NCBI GenBank assembly: GCA_964507025.1
Contig: CAZDOK010000012.1
Location: 39,624 to 103,623, forward strand
Direction of reading: 5' to 3'
Length of the DNA stretch: 64,000 bases
DNA from: Amarobacter sp964507025
GTDB lineage: Bacteria > Chloroflexota > Dehalococcoidia > Tepidiformales > Tepidiformaceae
The notes below the pieces were generated by a model. That model did no database searches, was not told where the DNA came from, and was given only the letters and a program-made list of their open reading frames with translations. Positions 8,160 through 15,804 of this stretch are shown in pieces; position 1 is the stretch's first letter, and every line of letters starts with the position of its first letter. Both the position numbers and the translations under genes were made by a program.

Positions 8160-8173
8160 TGGGGCACTCCATT

Positions 8174-8185
8174 TACCGTCCGGTA
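8174..8185. promoter_or_regulatory. TetR-type operator-like palindrome
   Basis: TACCG-TC-CGGTA is a perfect inverted repeat, the ACCGnnCGGT core typical of TetR-family operators. It sits 15 nt upstream of the P450 start, flanked by CACTCC (8165-8170) and GGAGTG (8186-8191), which are also inverted copies though offset by 3 nt. No TetR gene is in the window. It could repress P450 transcription and influence the divergent gene. Confidence 0.5.
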
Positions 8186-8244
8186 GGAGTGGGCAGTATA
8201 GGCGCGTGCCCGCTCCGGCGCCTGTGGCGCGCACCACAAAGGAG

Positions 8245-8266
8245 TAGACTCGCGGCCGACGGAGGG
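8245..8266 (+). promoter_or_regulatory. -10 box and ribosome site of LLM-family gene
   Basis: TAGACT at 8245-8250 is the same -10 hexamer found at 11340 and 11940. GGAGGG at 8261-8266 is a good Shine-Dalgarno 5 nt before ATG 8272. No clear -35 box is visible. Confidence 0.4.
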
Positions 8267-8271
8267 CATCG

Positions 8272-9321
8272 ATGCGAATCGCGATTGGATTTGGCGGCGG
8301 GCCAGACTGGGCCCGCGCGGCGGCATTCGTGCGGGAAGCGGAACAGCTTGGCGTGGACATCTGCTGGACGGCGGAGACGTGGGGGTTCGACGCGGCGACG
8401 CCGATCGGGTACCTGGCAGGGAAGACGGAGAAGATCCGGCTGGGAACAGGGATCATGCAGCTGGGATCGCGTTCGCCGGCGATGCTTGGGATGACGGCGC
8501 TCACGCTGAACTCGCTTTCGAACGGGCGATTCACGCTGGGGCTGGGTGCGAGCGGGCCGCAGGTGGTGGAGGGATGGCACGGCGTGCGGTTCGCGCGGAC
8601 GCTGCCGCGCATCCGCGATGCGGTGAACATCGTGCGGATGGTGACGCGGGGCGAGCGGGTGGCCTACAAAGGCGACTACTACGAGCTGCCGCTCCCGGGC
8701 GGCGAGGGCAAGGCGCTCAAGAGCTCGGCGCCCCCGGCGCAGATCCCGGTGTACCTGGCGACTCTGAGCCCGAAATCGCTCGAATTGACGGGCGAGATTG
8801 CGGACGGGTGGATCGGGACTTCGTTCATGCCAGAGCACGCGGACATCTTCTTCGACTCGATCCGGCGAGGTGCGGAGCGGGCGGGACGGAGCCTGGCCGA
8901 AATCGACCTGCAGGCGGCCGGGGGCGTTGTGCAGTTCTCGGACGACCTGGAGCGGTTGGTCGCGCCGCGGAAGCCGGGGCTGGCGTTCACGCTGGGGGCG
9001 ATGGGGTCGCGCCAGCACAACTTCTACAACGCGGCCTACCGGCGAGCGGGCTACGCCGATGAGGCGCTGGCCGTGCAGCGGCTCTGGCTCGAGGGGAAGC
9101 GGGAAGAGGCGGCCCAACTCGTGCCCGACGAGATGGTGCTGCAATCGAACCTGCTGGGCACGGAGGCGATGGTGCGCGAGCGCATCCGGAAGCACTGGGA
9201 TGCGGGCGTGAACACCATCCGCGTTCAGCCGGAGGGCGCGACAATGGACGAGCGGCTGGAGACGCTCGCGCGGGTGGTGCGGATCATCCGGGAAGAGGCG
9301 CCGGAGCCGGGTTCGCCGTAG
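8272..9321 (+). CDS. LLM-class F420-dependent oxidoreductase
   Basis: A 349-residue TIM-barrel protein of the luciferase-like monooxygenase class. Recognisable parts are the N-terminal strand MRIAIGFGG, EAEQLGVDICWTAETWGFDA, IRLGTGIMQLGSRSPAMLGM, LSNGRFTLGLGASGPQVVEG and PVYLATLSPKSLELTGEIAD. In this subfamily the cofactor is usually coenzyme F420, as in methylene-H4MPT reductase relatives, and several act on ketones, quinones or xenobiotics. It is divergent from the P450 gene and shares its regulatory region, which suggests a common substrate or pathway (inference). Cofactor choice should be regarded as likely rather than shown. Confidence 0.88.
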   Translation: MRIAIGFGGGPDWARAAAFVREAEQLGVDICWTAETWGFDAATPIGYLAGKTEKIRLGTGIMQLGSRSPAMLGMTALTLNSLSNGRFTLGLGASGPQVVEGWHGVRFARTLPRIRDAVNIVRMVTRGERVAYKGDYYELPLPGGEGKALKSSAPPAQIPVYLATLSPKSLELTGEIADGWIGTSFMPEHADIFFDSIRRGAERAGRSLAEIDLQAAGGVVQFSDDLERLVAPRKPGLAFTLGAMGSRQHNFYNAAYRRAGYADEALAVQRLWLEGKREEAAQLVPDEMVLQSNLLGTEAMVRERIRKHWDAGVNTIRVQPEGATMDERLETLARVVRIIREEAPEPGSP

Positions 9322-9346
9322 CTTCCGGGCATGCCGATCTGGAGCT

Positions 9347-10246
9347 TCACCCGGCGCCGGCCAGCTGTTCGCGGAGCGCCGCGAGCTGGGGGAGGTGGGT
9401 GAGTTCGTGGGAGGCGAAGTAGCTGGCCTGTTGCCTGAGCGAGACTTCGCCGAATTCCTCGTGGAGCCCGGTGCGCCACCAATCAGCGAGAGGCAGCGCT
9501 TCCAGCCGAGCGAGGATTTTCCGGCGGGTTGCCAGGTAGTCCTCGAAGATTTCCCGCGTGGCAGGTTGCCGTTCCTCCTCCCGGGTGGCCCATGTCCACA
9601 CCGCCTTCGATGCCAGGACCGGATGCTCCTCGGCGGCGAACAGGTCGAGCCGGTAATCCAGCACTTCCTGCGCGTCACGGAGATGCGTGATGACGTTGCG
9701 GATGGCCCAGTTGCCCTCCCGGGGGTCCTGGTCCATGGCCTGCTCGGAGAGGGCTTCGAGGGCTGCGGCCACCTCCAGGGGTGTCTGACGTAACTTCTCG
9801 ATGGCGGCGAAGGGGTCGAGTGCCTCGAACCAGTAGTTCGGAGCGAACCACTGGAACGTCGCCGGCCAGGCGCCGCACGAGGGGCAGTGTTCCTCCACGG
9901 GTCCAACGACGAGGTGGCCGCACGTGCGGCAGACGTAGGGGTGGGGCGTCTCAACGATGGAGGGGATGCGGTCCGCGGCGAGGGCGCCGGCACCGCGCTG
10001 CAGTGCCGCGAGCAGATCCCCGTTCGCCCCGAGCCGGCGCAGTGCACGGGTGACCTGCTCGATCTCTTCGACCAGTCCCTGCCCGGCGGCCGCACGCGCG
10101 GCCTCGTACGCGGCGCGACGCCCCATCGCGTCGGCTGCCGCCCGGGTCAGCTTGGCGACGTTGTAGTGCCCTTCATCCTCGAGCCGCGAGGCCAGGGTGA
10201 GGAGGCGGATGAGGGTGGCGGTCCATTCGTTGTTTTGAGCGTCCAT
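9347..10246 (-). CDS. Zinc ribbon-DinB fusion protein
   Basis: A 299-residue protein with three parts: a helical N-terminal region (1-100), a rubredoxin/zinc-ribbon knuckle pair YVCRTCGHLV and CPSCG (about 104-124), and a C-terminal DinB-like four-helix bundle (about 135-290). The DinB part keeps likely metal ligands in VITHLRDAQEVLD and FASHELTHLPQL. DinB-fold proteins include metal-dependent thiol transferases (bacillithiol, mycothiol) and damage-inducible proteins of unknown function. The ribbon suggests a redox or zinc-sensing addition. It stands alone between convergent and tandem neighbours with no visible promoter motif. Confidence 0.75.
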   Translation of the reverse strand: MDAQNNEWTATLIRLLTLASRLEDEGHYNVAKLTRAAADAMGRRAAYEAARAAAGQGLVEEIEQVTRALRRLGANGDLLAALQRGAGALAADRIPSIVETPHPYVCRTCGHLVVGPVEEHCPSCGAWPATFQWFAPNYWFEALDPFAAIEKLRQTPLEVAAALEALSEQAMDQDPREGNWAIRNVITHLRDAQEVLDYRLDLFAAEEHPVLASKAVWTWATREEERQPATREIFEDYLATRRKILARLEALPLADWWRTGLHEEFGEVSLRQQASYFASHELTHLPQLAALREQLAGAG

Positions 10247-10282
10247 GGCGATATCGGCTCCCGGGTGTCGCTGTAACTGGAG

Positions 10283-11221
10283 CTAGCTCCCCGCGAGAAA
10301 GCGGCGGGGGACTTGGCGCATCATGGTGTCGATGGTGGCCTCGGGGACGCCCTGGGCGATGAGCGCGGGGATGGCGACGTTGCTGACGAAGAGGTAGCGC
10401 GTGGGGCCGGGGTTCGCGGGCGCCTGCTGGCCGCGAATCACGGGCGAGGGCGCGTGGTCGTGGCCGAGCATGAGCCGGTTGGCCCAGCCGCGGTCGATGA
10501 GGGCTTTGACGGTGGCGTTGCGCTGTTCCCAATTGGGGCGACCGGCGGCACCGGGATAGCGGTCCATGGAAAGGTAGACGCCGGTCTGGAGGAGGTCCTC
10601 CAGGTAGCCGACATCGGTGGTGTCGGCGCTGTGACCGATGGCGATGCGGTCCATCGGCGCGCCCTCTTCCTGGAAGATCTGGACCTGGCGGCGGCCGACT
10701 TCCTCGGGCGCCCAGTGGTGGGTGCTGATCGGGCAACCGGTGCGCTTGAGGGCGCGGGCGGCGCCGCGGAGGATGCGCTCGCCTTCTGGGGAGACGCCGC
10801 CCATGTCGTTGGCGACCTTGATGCAGCCAGCCTTGATTCCGGAGTCGCCGATGCCGACTTCAATCTCGCGGACGAAGATGTCGGCGATTTCATCGATGTC
10901 GCGGGTCCAGAACGAGCGGGGGATGTCGCGCCAGATACCGGTGGCGACGACGATGTGCACGCCGGAAGCGCGCGAGACCTCGCGAACGAACTCGACATCG
11001 CGGCCGAGGTCGGGGGTGGTGAGGTCGATGAGGGTGTCGATGCCGCCGGCCTTCGCTTCGGAGAGTTCGCGGATGGCGTTGGCGCGGGAAGCCTCCCAAT
11101 CGAAGCGCCAGGGGTAATGGCGGTTGTCTTCGCCCATGCTGACGAGGACGTGCTCGTGGCTAAGGACGGTGCCGAGGTGGTCGGCCGGGACGGGGCCGAG
11201 GGCGGTTTCGACGGTGGGCAT
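10283..11221 (-). CDS. Phosphotriesterase-family metal-dependent hydrolase
   Basis: A 312-residue amidohydrolase-superfamily protein. The first metal-binding motif is LSHEHVLVSM (HxH-like), later ligands lie in CPISTHHWAPEEVG, RIAIGHSADT and LMLGHDHA. This is the phosphotriesterase/parathion hydrolase family (PHP, SsoPox lactonases), which usually binds two zinc-type metals; natural members are often lactonases. The bridging Lys position falls near AGCIKVANDM. ATG 11221 is chosen as the first residue matching the family N-terminus (MPTVETALGPV); the 28 residues upstream are not family-like. Divergent from the SCP2-like gene. Confidence 0.88.
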   Translation of the reverse strand: MPTVETALGPVPADHLGTVLSHEHVLVSMGEDNRHYPWRFDWEASRANAIRELSEAKAGGIDTLIDLTTPDLGRDVEFVREVSRASGVHIVVATGIWRDIPRSFWTRDIDEIADIFVREIEVGIGDSGIKAGCIKVANDMGGVSPEGERILRGAARALKRTGCPISTHHWAPEEVGRRQVQIFQEEGAPMDRIAIGHSADTTDVGYLEDLLQTGVYLSMDRYPGAAGRPNWEQRNATVKALIDRGWANRLMLGHDHAPSPVIRGQQAPANPGPTRYLFVSNVAIPALIAQGVPEATIDTMMRQVPRRFLAGS

Positions 11222-11303
11222 GGCGGGTGCTCCGGAGGTGGGTGGTGTGATTCTGGGGGTGCGGCGTGAAGGCGTCGAGGATTTGCGGCAAGGTTTTGCA
11301 GAC

Positions 11304-11345
11304 AACCGTCATCCGCCTGACAACGGTTCGACCGTGCGGTAGACT
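11304..11345 (+). promoter_or_regulatory. Promoter with inverted repeat, SCP2-like gene
   Basis: CTGACA at 11317-11322 and TAGACT at 11340-11345 are 17 nt apart, close to the sigma-A consensus. An inverted repeat AACCGT (11304-11309) and ACGGTT (11323-11328) overlaps the -35 box, a plausible repressor site. A GGAGGTG ribosome site lies just before ATG 11399. Confidence 0.55.
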
Positions 11346-11398
11346 CCGGCGCACGCAGCCCGTGCCCGAGTCGGGCCGTTTGCTCATGGAGGTGCCCA

Positions 11399-11833
11399 AT
11401 GCCTGAGTTTCCGTCTGTCGAGTGGTTCAAGACCGCAGCCGACCTGTTGAACAAGTCCGATAGCTTCAAGCGGCTCGGAACCTGCGACGCCGAGATGGGC
11501 GTGCAGGTGGACAACAAGTACTACGAAGTCGATTTCGAAGCGTTCGAAGTGAAGGACGTGAGGCAGATCGACGCGAGCCGGGCCGACGAGCTCGACTTCG
11601 TGCTGGTGCAGTCGCTGGACGCATGGAAAGCGATGCTGGACGACATCAAGGCGCATGGCCGGGCGACGCACGAGTACACGTTGAACTCGCTCGACCTGCG
11701 GAGCGCGGAGGAGTTCGCGCGGGGGAAGGACTACCACCGCCGGGACGCGTTCTACCGGTTCAACCAGACGTTCCAGGAGTACTTCGACATCTCGTCGCAG
11801 ATGCAGACGACGTTCCCGGCGGCGGTCGCCTAG
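11399..11833 (+). CDS. SCP2 sterol-carrier-like small protein
   Basis: A 144-residue soluble protein (MPEFPSVEWFKTAADLLNKS...). The order helix, strand MGVQVDNKYYEVDFEAFEV, acidic loop, long helix, then a C-terminal hydrophobic helix resembles the SCP2-like lipid-carrier fold as seen in small unannotated proteins next to CoA and steroid enzymes. I cannot name conserved catalytic residues. Divergent from the phosphotriesterase-family gene with its own good promoter. Alternative: an unrelated hypothetical of similar size. Confidence 0.6.
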   Translation: MPEFPSVEWFKTAADLLNKSDSFKRLGTCDAEMGVQVDNKYYEVDFEAFEVKDVRQIDASRADELDFVLVQSLDAWKAMLDDIKAHGRATHEYTLNSLDLRSAEEFARGKDYHRRDAFYRFNQTFQEYFDISSQMQTTFPAAVA

Positions 11834-11880
11834 GGACGCGCAGCGACAGCTCAGCCAGCGGAGGCGCCGGGCCATCCCCG

Positions 11881-11942
11881 AAGGAGGTGACCCGGCGTTT
11901 CGCGTGCACGGAGATTCCGCCGCGGGAGACGCCTTCAGGTAG
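11881..11942 (+). other. Perfect anti-16S motif with a 12-codon ORF
   Basis: AAGGAGGTGA at 11881-11890 is exactly complementary to the usual 3' end of 16S rRNA. The GTG at 11904 opens a 12-codon frame (VHGDSAAGDAFR) ending TAG at 11942, whose stop overlaps the -10 box TAGACT of the next gene. It may be a translated micro-ORF, a ribosome-binding decoy, or chance. Confidence 0.25.
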
Positions 11943-11951
11943 ACTGCCGGG
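11940..11951 (+). promoter_or_regulatory. Leaderless -10 box of LigD-polymerase gene
   Basis: TAGACT at 11940-11945 is followed by only 6 nt before ATG 11952. Transcription starting 6-7 nt after the -10 box would begin at the start codon, so the mRNA is probably leaderless. There is no Shine-Dalgarno in the remaining 6 nt. Confidence 0.5.
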
Positions 11952-13010
11952 ATGGTGGACCCGTCGATCGTGATTGAGGCGGCCGGCCGGGAGGTGACGA
12001 TCACCAACCCGGAGAAGGTGTTCTTCCCGAAGGCCGGCTACACAAAGCTCGACCTGGTGCGGTACTACCTTGAGGTTGCGGACGGCGCGCTGCGCGGAGT
12101 GCGGGACCGGCCGATGGTGCTGAAGCGGTTCGTGAACGGGGTGGAGGAGGAGCCGTTCTTCCAGAAGCGCGCGCCTTCGAACCTGCCGCCGGGGATCGAG
12201 ACGGCGCACGTGACCTTTCCGAGCGGACGCTCGGCGGACCTGTGTGTCATCGACGACGCGGCGGACCTGGCGTGGGTGATAAACCTGGGGTGCGTGGACC
12301 TGAACCCGTGGGCAGTGCGGGCAAACGACGTGGACCACCCGGACGAACTTCGGATCGACCTGGACCCGACGCCACAGGCGAACTTCGGGATGGTGCGGGA
12401 CCTGGCGCTGGTGTGCCGGGAGGTGCTGGCGGATTATGGCTACACGGGCTACGCGAAGACCTCCGGGAGCCGGGGCATCCACATCAACGTGCGGATCGAG
12501 CCGAGGTGGACGTTCACGGAGGTGCGGCAGTGCGCGCTGGCGTTCGGGCGGGAGTGCGAGCGCCGCGCGCCGGGACTGGCGACGACGAAGTGGTGGAAGG
12601 AAGAGCGGCACGGCGTGTTCATCGACTACAACCAGAACGCGCGGGACCGGACGGTGGCCTCGGCGTATTCGGTACGGCCAACGCCGAACGCGCAGGTTTC
12701 GACGCCGCTGGAGTGGGACGAAGTGGGGAAGGTGGAGCTGGCGGATTTCACGATCGCGAACGTGCCGCGACGTTACGCGGAACGAGGCGACCCGGGAGCG
12801 GGTATCGACGACCGGGCGTTTTCGCTCGAGCCGCTGCTGGAGTTGAGCCTGAACCAGGCGGAGGCGGGGCTGGGCGATGCGCCGTATCCGCCGCACTACC
12901 CGAAGGCACCGGGGGAGCCGCGGCGCGTGCAGCCGAGCAAGGCGCGCAAGGATGGTGCCGCTGGCTCGCGGCGGGCACCTCGAAGCGCGCCACGCGAGCC
13001 GGAACCCTAG
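11952..13010 (+). CDS. ligD: LigD-type DNA polymerase/primase (NHEJ)
   Basis: A 352-residue stand-alone LigD polymerase domain (archaeo-eukaryotic primase fold) used to fill or extend broken DNA ends in non-homologous end joining. Diagnostic parts are VTITNPEKVFFPKAGYTKLD, the catalytic DxD in ELRIDLDPTP, the SGSRGIHINV motif and the third carboxylate region in VFIDYNQNARDRTVASAYSV. The C-terminal 40 residues are basic and low in complexity. The ligase domain is a separate gene at 13770-14822 on the other strand, so this organism splits the activities that Mycobacterium LigD fuses. Ku is not in the window. Confidence 0.92.
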   Translation: MVDPSIVIEAAGREVTITNPEKVFFPKAGYTKLDLVRYYLEVADGALRGVRDRPMVLKRFVNGVEEEPFFQKRAPSNLPPGIETAHVTFPSGRSADLCVIDDAADLAWVINLGCVDLNPWAVRANDVDHPDELRIDLDPTPQANFGMVRDLALVCREVLADYGYTGYAKTSGSRGIHINVRIEPRWTFTEVRQCALAFGRECERRAPGLATTKWWKEERHGVFIDYNQNARDRTVASAYSVRPTPNAQVSTPLEWDEVGKVELADFTIANVPRRYAERGDPGAGIDDRAFSLEPLLELSLNQAEAGLGDAPYPPHYPKAPGEPRRVQPSKARKDGAAGSRRAPRSAPREPEP

Positions 13011-13016
13011 CGTACT

Positions 13017-13286
13017 TTACCCGCCGATCACCACGTTCCAATCGCGGATGCGGTGGGCGGTGACGAGGCCGTTGGCGACGTAGGGGTCGCGGGCGACGAA
13101 GTCCTCGGCTGCCTCGCGGGAGGTGAAGACGAAGACCGCACCATCGACGGGGTCGGCATAGGCGCCGGCGAGCTTGAGCTTTCCATCGGCGAGGAAGGCG
13201 CGGGCGAGGTCGAGGTGGGCCGGGCGGAAGGGGTCGCGCCGGGTAAGGACATCGGGCACGTAGTCGTAGAAGAGGAGGTAGTGCAT
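13017..13286 (-). CDS. YciI family protein
   Basis: An 89-residue protein, MHYLLFYDYVPDVLTRRDPF..., with the YciI ferredoxin-like alpha/beta fold: RPAHLDLARAFLADGKLKLA, GAVFVFTSREAAEDFVARDP, then YVANGLVTAHRIRDWNVVIG. The conserved H of RPAHL and the catalytic-type D in the FVARDPY motif are present, as in YCII-domain proteins related to EthD and muconolactone isomerase. Family members have no general function. ATG 13286 is the family start; upstream frame is not conserved. It ends 6 nt from the converging polymerase gene. Confidence 0.85.
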   Translation of the reverse strand: MHYLLFYDYVPDVLTRRDPFRPAHLDLARAFLADGKLKLAGAYADPVDGAVFVFTSREAAEDFVARDPYVANGLVTAHRIRDWNVVIGG

Positions 13287-13326
13287 GGGCCGGATCCTAC
13301 GGGACGGCGGCCCATGCGGCGCGGGC

Positions 13327-13593
13327 TCACAGCCCGGCATACCTCCAGAGGTTCCAGAGCCGGCGGGCCATCGAGGCAGGGTCTTCTTCGAGGCCGACCT
13401 GGTGACGGGCGAAGTACTTGAGGACGTTGCGGAGGTCGCGCTCCAGGAGCTGCTGGGCGGAGGGGTTGGTGCGCGGGTCGACGGCCTGCGGGAAGTCGAT
13501 GATGGTGAGGCGGCCGCCGGCGTAGAGGATGTTGAACGCGGAGAGGTCTGCCGGGGGCACGAAAACGGCCGCCATCGCAGGGCGGCCGGCCAA
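13327..13593 (-). pseudogene. RIO-type kinase, truncated remnant
   Basis: An 88-codon frame that matches only the C-lobe of RIO protein kinases: ADLSAFNILYAGGRLTIIDF is the catalytic loop (D, N) and metal-binding Asp, followed by PQAVDPRTNPSAQQLLERDL and RNVLKYFARHQV. The ATP-binding N-lobe that should precede it (about 130 residues) is absent, and the normally conserved HG before DLSA reads PPA. A short SD-plus-ATG frame of 18 codons at 13673-13617 just upstream could be the old N-terminus. I read this as a decayed gene between the two LigD genes; it cannot be an active kinase. Confidence 0.75.
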
Positions 13594-13769
13594 CCGTCGG
13601 AACCAGGGGTCGGGTGCTAGCTGGCAGCTCCGCGAGAGCGCGTGGGTGCGGTGGTGGTCATTTGCACAGTCATCACGCGGCTCCTTCCGGGCGGGTGCCC
13701 ATGTCGTTGGCGGGAACGATGCGGCATCGCTGCTGAGGTGTCAATGCGGAGGACGCGGCGAAGCGGAGG

Positions 13770-14822
13770 TCAGTCGCGGTCGAACACCTTCTGCAGTTCG
13801 TAGGGGACGGCGGCCTCGAACTGGTCGAACCTGCAATCTTGCGGGGACTTATCGGTGCGCCAGCGTTTGAAGGTGGCGGCGTGGCGGAAGCGGTTGCCCT
13901 GGAGGTAGTCGAAGGCGACTTCGCAGACGAGTTCAGGGCGGAGGCGCACCCAGGAGAGGTCCTTGCCGCCGGTCCAGCGGCTGGGGGCGCCGGGAGTGCG
14001 ACCCTGGCCGAACGATTCGCCTTCGTCTTCAGAGCGGTAGGGCGCGAGGAAGGCCACCAGGTCGCGTTTCTCCCGGGCGCTGAAGCTGGAGGTGTGGCCG
14101 ACGTGGTGGAAGACTCCGTCGTCGGTGTACAGGCCGAGGAGGAGCGAGCCGACAGAGTTGCCTTCTTCGCCACGGTTCCAGCGGAAGCCGCCGACGACGC
14201 AATCCGCGGTGCGGAGGTGCTTGATCTTGGCCATGACGCGTTTGCCCGGCTGGTAGGTATCGGTGAGCTTCTTGGCGATCACGCCATCGAAGCCGGCGCC
14301 TTCGAAGCGGTCGAACCAGTCGAGCGCGACCGCGCGGTCCGTGGTGGCGGGGGTGAGGTAGGCGGGCGGGGCCGCGCGTTCGAAGTAGCGTTCGAGGCGG
14401 GCCCGGCGTTCCCCAAAGGGTGCCCGCTGCAGGTCATCCGGCCCGTCGGCAAGCATGTCGAAGGCGACGAAGGAGGCCGGGGTCTCGCGGGCGAGCATGC
14501 GGACGCGGGATTCGGCCGGGTGGATGCGCATCTGCAGGGCATCGAAGTCGAGGCCGCGGGGGCCCATGATGACGATTTCGCCATCGAGGATTGCGGGACC
14601 GGGGAGGGCGGCGGCGAGGCCGTCGACGAGTTCGGGGAAGTAGCGTGCCAGGGGCTTGAGGTCACGCGACTGGAGGTAGGGCGGGGAGGCGCCATCGAAG
14701 GAGACGATGCAGCGGAAGCCATCCCACTTAGGCTCGAAGAGCCAGCCATCGCCAGCTGGGATTTCGGGCGTGAGTTTGGCGAGCATGGGTGGGATGGGGG
14801 ATGCGGGAGGCGAGGCGAGCAC
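13770..14822 (-). CDS. ATP-dependent DNA ligase (LigD ligase type)
   Basis: A 350-residue ligase of the LigC/LigD class that seals breaks using ATP. Motif I is EPKWDGFR with the AMP-accepting Lys at residue 32; further motifs are LDGEIVIMGPRGLDFDALQM (III-like), FDMLADGPDD, EGVIAK-type GFDGVIAKKLTDTYQPGKR (IV-V) and the OB-fold end with WVRLRPELVCEVAFDYLQG. GTG 14822 puts the family motif PPMLAKL at residue 11 and follows a possible -10 box CACAAT by 6 nt; ATG 14786 is the alternative and would start inside that motif. Works with the polymerase at 11952-13010 in end joining. Confidence 0.9.
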   Translation of the reverse strand: MLASPPASPIPPMLAKLTPEIPAGDGWLFEPKWDGFRCIVSFDGASPPYLQSRDLKPLARYFPELVDGLAAALPGPAILDGEIVIMGPRGLDFDALQMRIHPAESRVRMLARETPASFVAFDMLADGPDDLQRAPFGERRARLERYFERAAPPAYLTPATTDRAVALDWFDRFEGAGFDGVIAKKLTDTYQPGKRVMAKIKHLRTADCVVGGFRWNRGEEGNSVGSLLLGLYTDDGVFHHVGHTSSFSAREKRDLVAFLAPYRSEDEGESFGQGRTPGAPSRWTGGKDLSWVRLRPELVCEVAFDYLQGNRFRHAATFKRWRTDKSPQDCRFDQFEAAVPYELQKVFDRD

Positions 14823-14886
14823 GAGAGGATTGTGGCGCAGGCGGCTGGGAGTTGCGAGTTCCGCGTGAGCAGGAGGCCTGCCTGGA

Positions 14887-15360
14887 TTAGCGGTCGGCGG
14901 AGATGGCAGGGAGGCGGAGGCAGTGCTCGCTCTTGCGGCAGAGGGGGACGGGCGGCTGGAGGTTGGGGTCGGGGGTGCACTGCGGGTCCCAGGTCTGGAC
15001 GAAGACAGGTGTGATGACGGTGCCCTTGAGGGTGGGATCGAAGGCATCGACAAAGATGGTAGAGCCGCCGTTTTCGCTCTTGTACTCGTTGGAGGTTTCG
15101 CCGGGCTGGAGGACGCCGGTATCGAAGAACGGCGGTTCTTCGGGGAAGAGGGAGGGGATGATGATGCGGCGGGGCTCGTTGCCGACGTTCTTGAACCGAA
15201 CGAACTCGCGATTCATGCGGCAGATGGGCGGGTTGAACCCGGCCTCGCTGACTTCAATGGTCTGCACCTCATAGGCGCGCGTGGCGTCGCGTGGCAGGAG
15301 TGCTGGAGCGAGCAGGCCCAGGGCGCCGAGGAGCGGGAGGATGCGGCGGATGGCGGACAC
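14887..15360 (-). CDS. Exported cupredoxin-like hypothetical protein
   Basis: A 157-residue protein with a signal peptide (VSAIRRILPLLGALGLLAPA) and a beta-rich mature part: EVQTIEVSEAGFNPPICRMN, then VRFKNVGNEPRRIIIPSLFP and FFDTGVLQPGETSNEYK. That strand order and the NVG/HxIxIP-like stretch resemble the cupredoxin fold of EfeO/plastocyanin-like proteins, but the copper His-Cys-His-Met set is not evident. Start GTG 15360 is supported by TAGGCT (15368-15373) 7 nt upstream, another leaderless layout. Probably located in the cell wall or outside the membrane. Function unknown. Confidence 0.7.
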   Translation of the reverse strand: MSAIRRILPLLGALGLLAPALLPRDATRAYEVQTIEVSEAGFNPPICRMNREFVRFKNVGNEPRRIIIPSLFPEEPPFFDTGVLQPGETSNEYKSENGGSTIFVDAFDPTLKGTVITPVFVQTWDPQCTPDPNLQPPVPLCRKSEHCLRLPAISADR

Positions 15361-15420
15361 GGGTTGCAGCCTACGGGGGGAAGGCGTTAGCGGCACGCCG
15401 GGAGGGTTGGCGTGGAGAAG

Positions 15421-15450
15421 CAAACAGGCCCCGGTTACTCGCGGGGCCTG
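15421..15450 (-). terminator. Rho-independent-type terminator of candidate RNA
   Basis: On the minus strand ACAGGCCCC, loop GCGAGTAACC, GGGGCCTGT forms a perfect 9-bp GC-rich stem followed by TTGCTTCTCC. On the plus strand the bases after the stem are CGTTGTTG, so the U-rich side favours minus-strand termination. It ends the gene-free transcript described at 15422-15797. Confidence 0.6.
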
Positions 15451-15797
15451 TCGTTGTTGAACTCCTCCGCCGGGCACCGGGCGGTGCTTCGGTGGAGAGT
15501 GACCGCTGGTTGTGGTCTGGGCTCTTGCGTATCCAGTGCCGCTCCTTGGAGGAGCGATCCGGGTCGCGCCTGCTTCGTGCAGGGCTTGATGCGACCGGGC
15601 ATCACCAGTGAGGACTCTTGGGATACGTGCCCTCAGCGGTCGCTGTGCCTGGCCTGCCAGATGCAGGCCCTATCTCTGCACAATCAGGACTCCGTAGACG
15701 GCATGCAGCTTGCTTCGCATACGCGTACCTCCGTCCAGAAAGCGACTTGCCCTGGTTCCGCTCCCTCTTCAGGAGCGGGGGTTCTGTCGCAGGTCTC
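15422..15797 (-). ncRNA. Candidate structured non-coding RNA, unassigned
   Basis: About 375 nt without a plausible ORF, with a promoter at one end and a hairpin-plus-U terminator at the other. On the minus strand I can pair CCGCTCC/GGAGCGG (7 bp) near the 5' end, TGTGC/GCACA enclosing GGCCTGC/GCAGGCC, GGTCGC/GCGACC enclosing CCTGC/GCAGG, and CGCTCC/GGAGCG. Two long-range pairings, GACCGCTG (near 15630) with CAGCGGTC (near 15505) and CGTATCC with GGATACG, nest around the last two hairpins. This looks like a multibranched functional RNA. I find none of the signature sequences of RNase P RNA, tmRNA, SRP RNA or 6S RNA. Exact ends are estimates. Confidence 0.6.
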
Positions 15798-15804
15798 ACG
15801 AGTC

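Noticed and set aside
15422..15797. RNase P RNA, tmRNA, SRP RNA, 6S RNA or cobalamin riboswitch
   Set aside because: I looked for the conserved cores of each; only isolated matches occur (for example AGACCTGC, part of a B12 box), in the wrong order and place.
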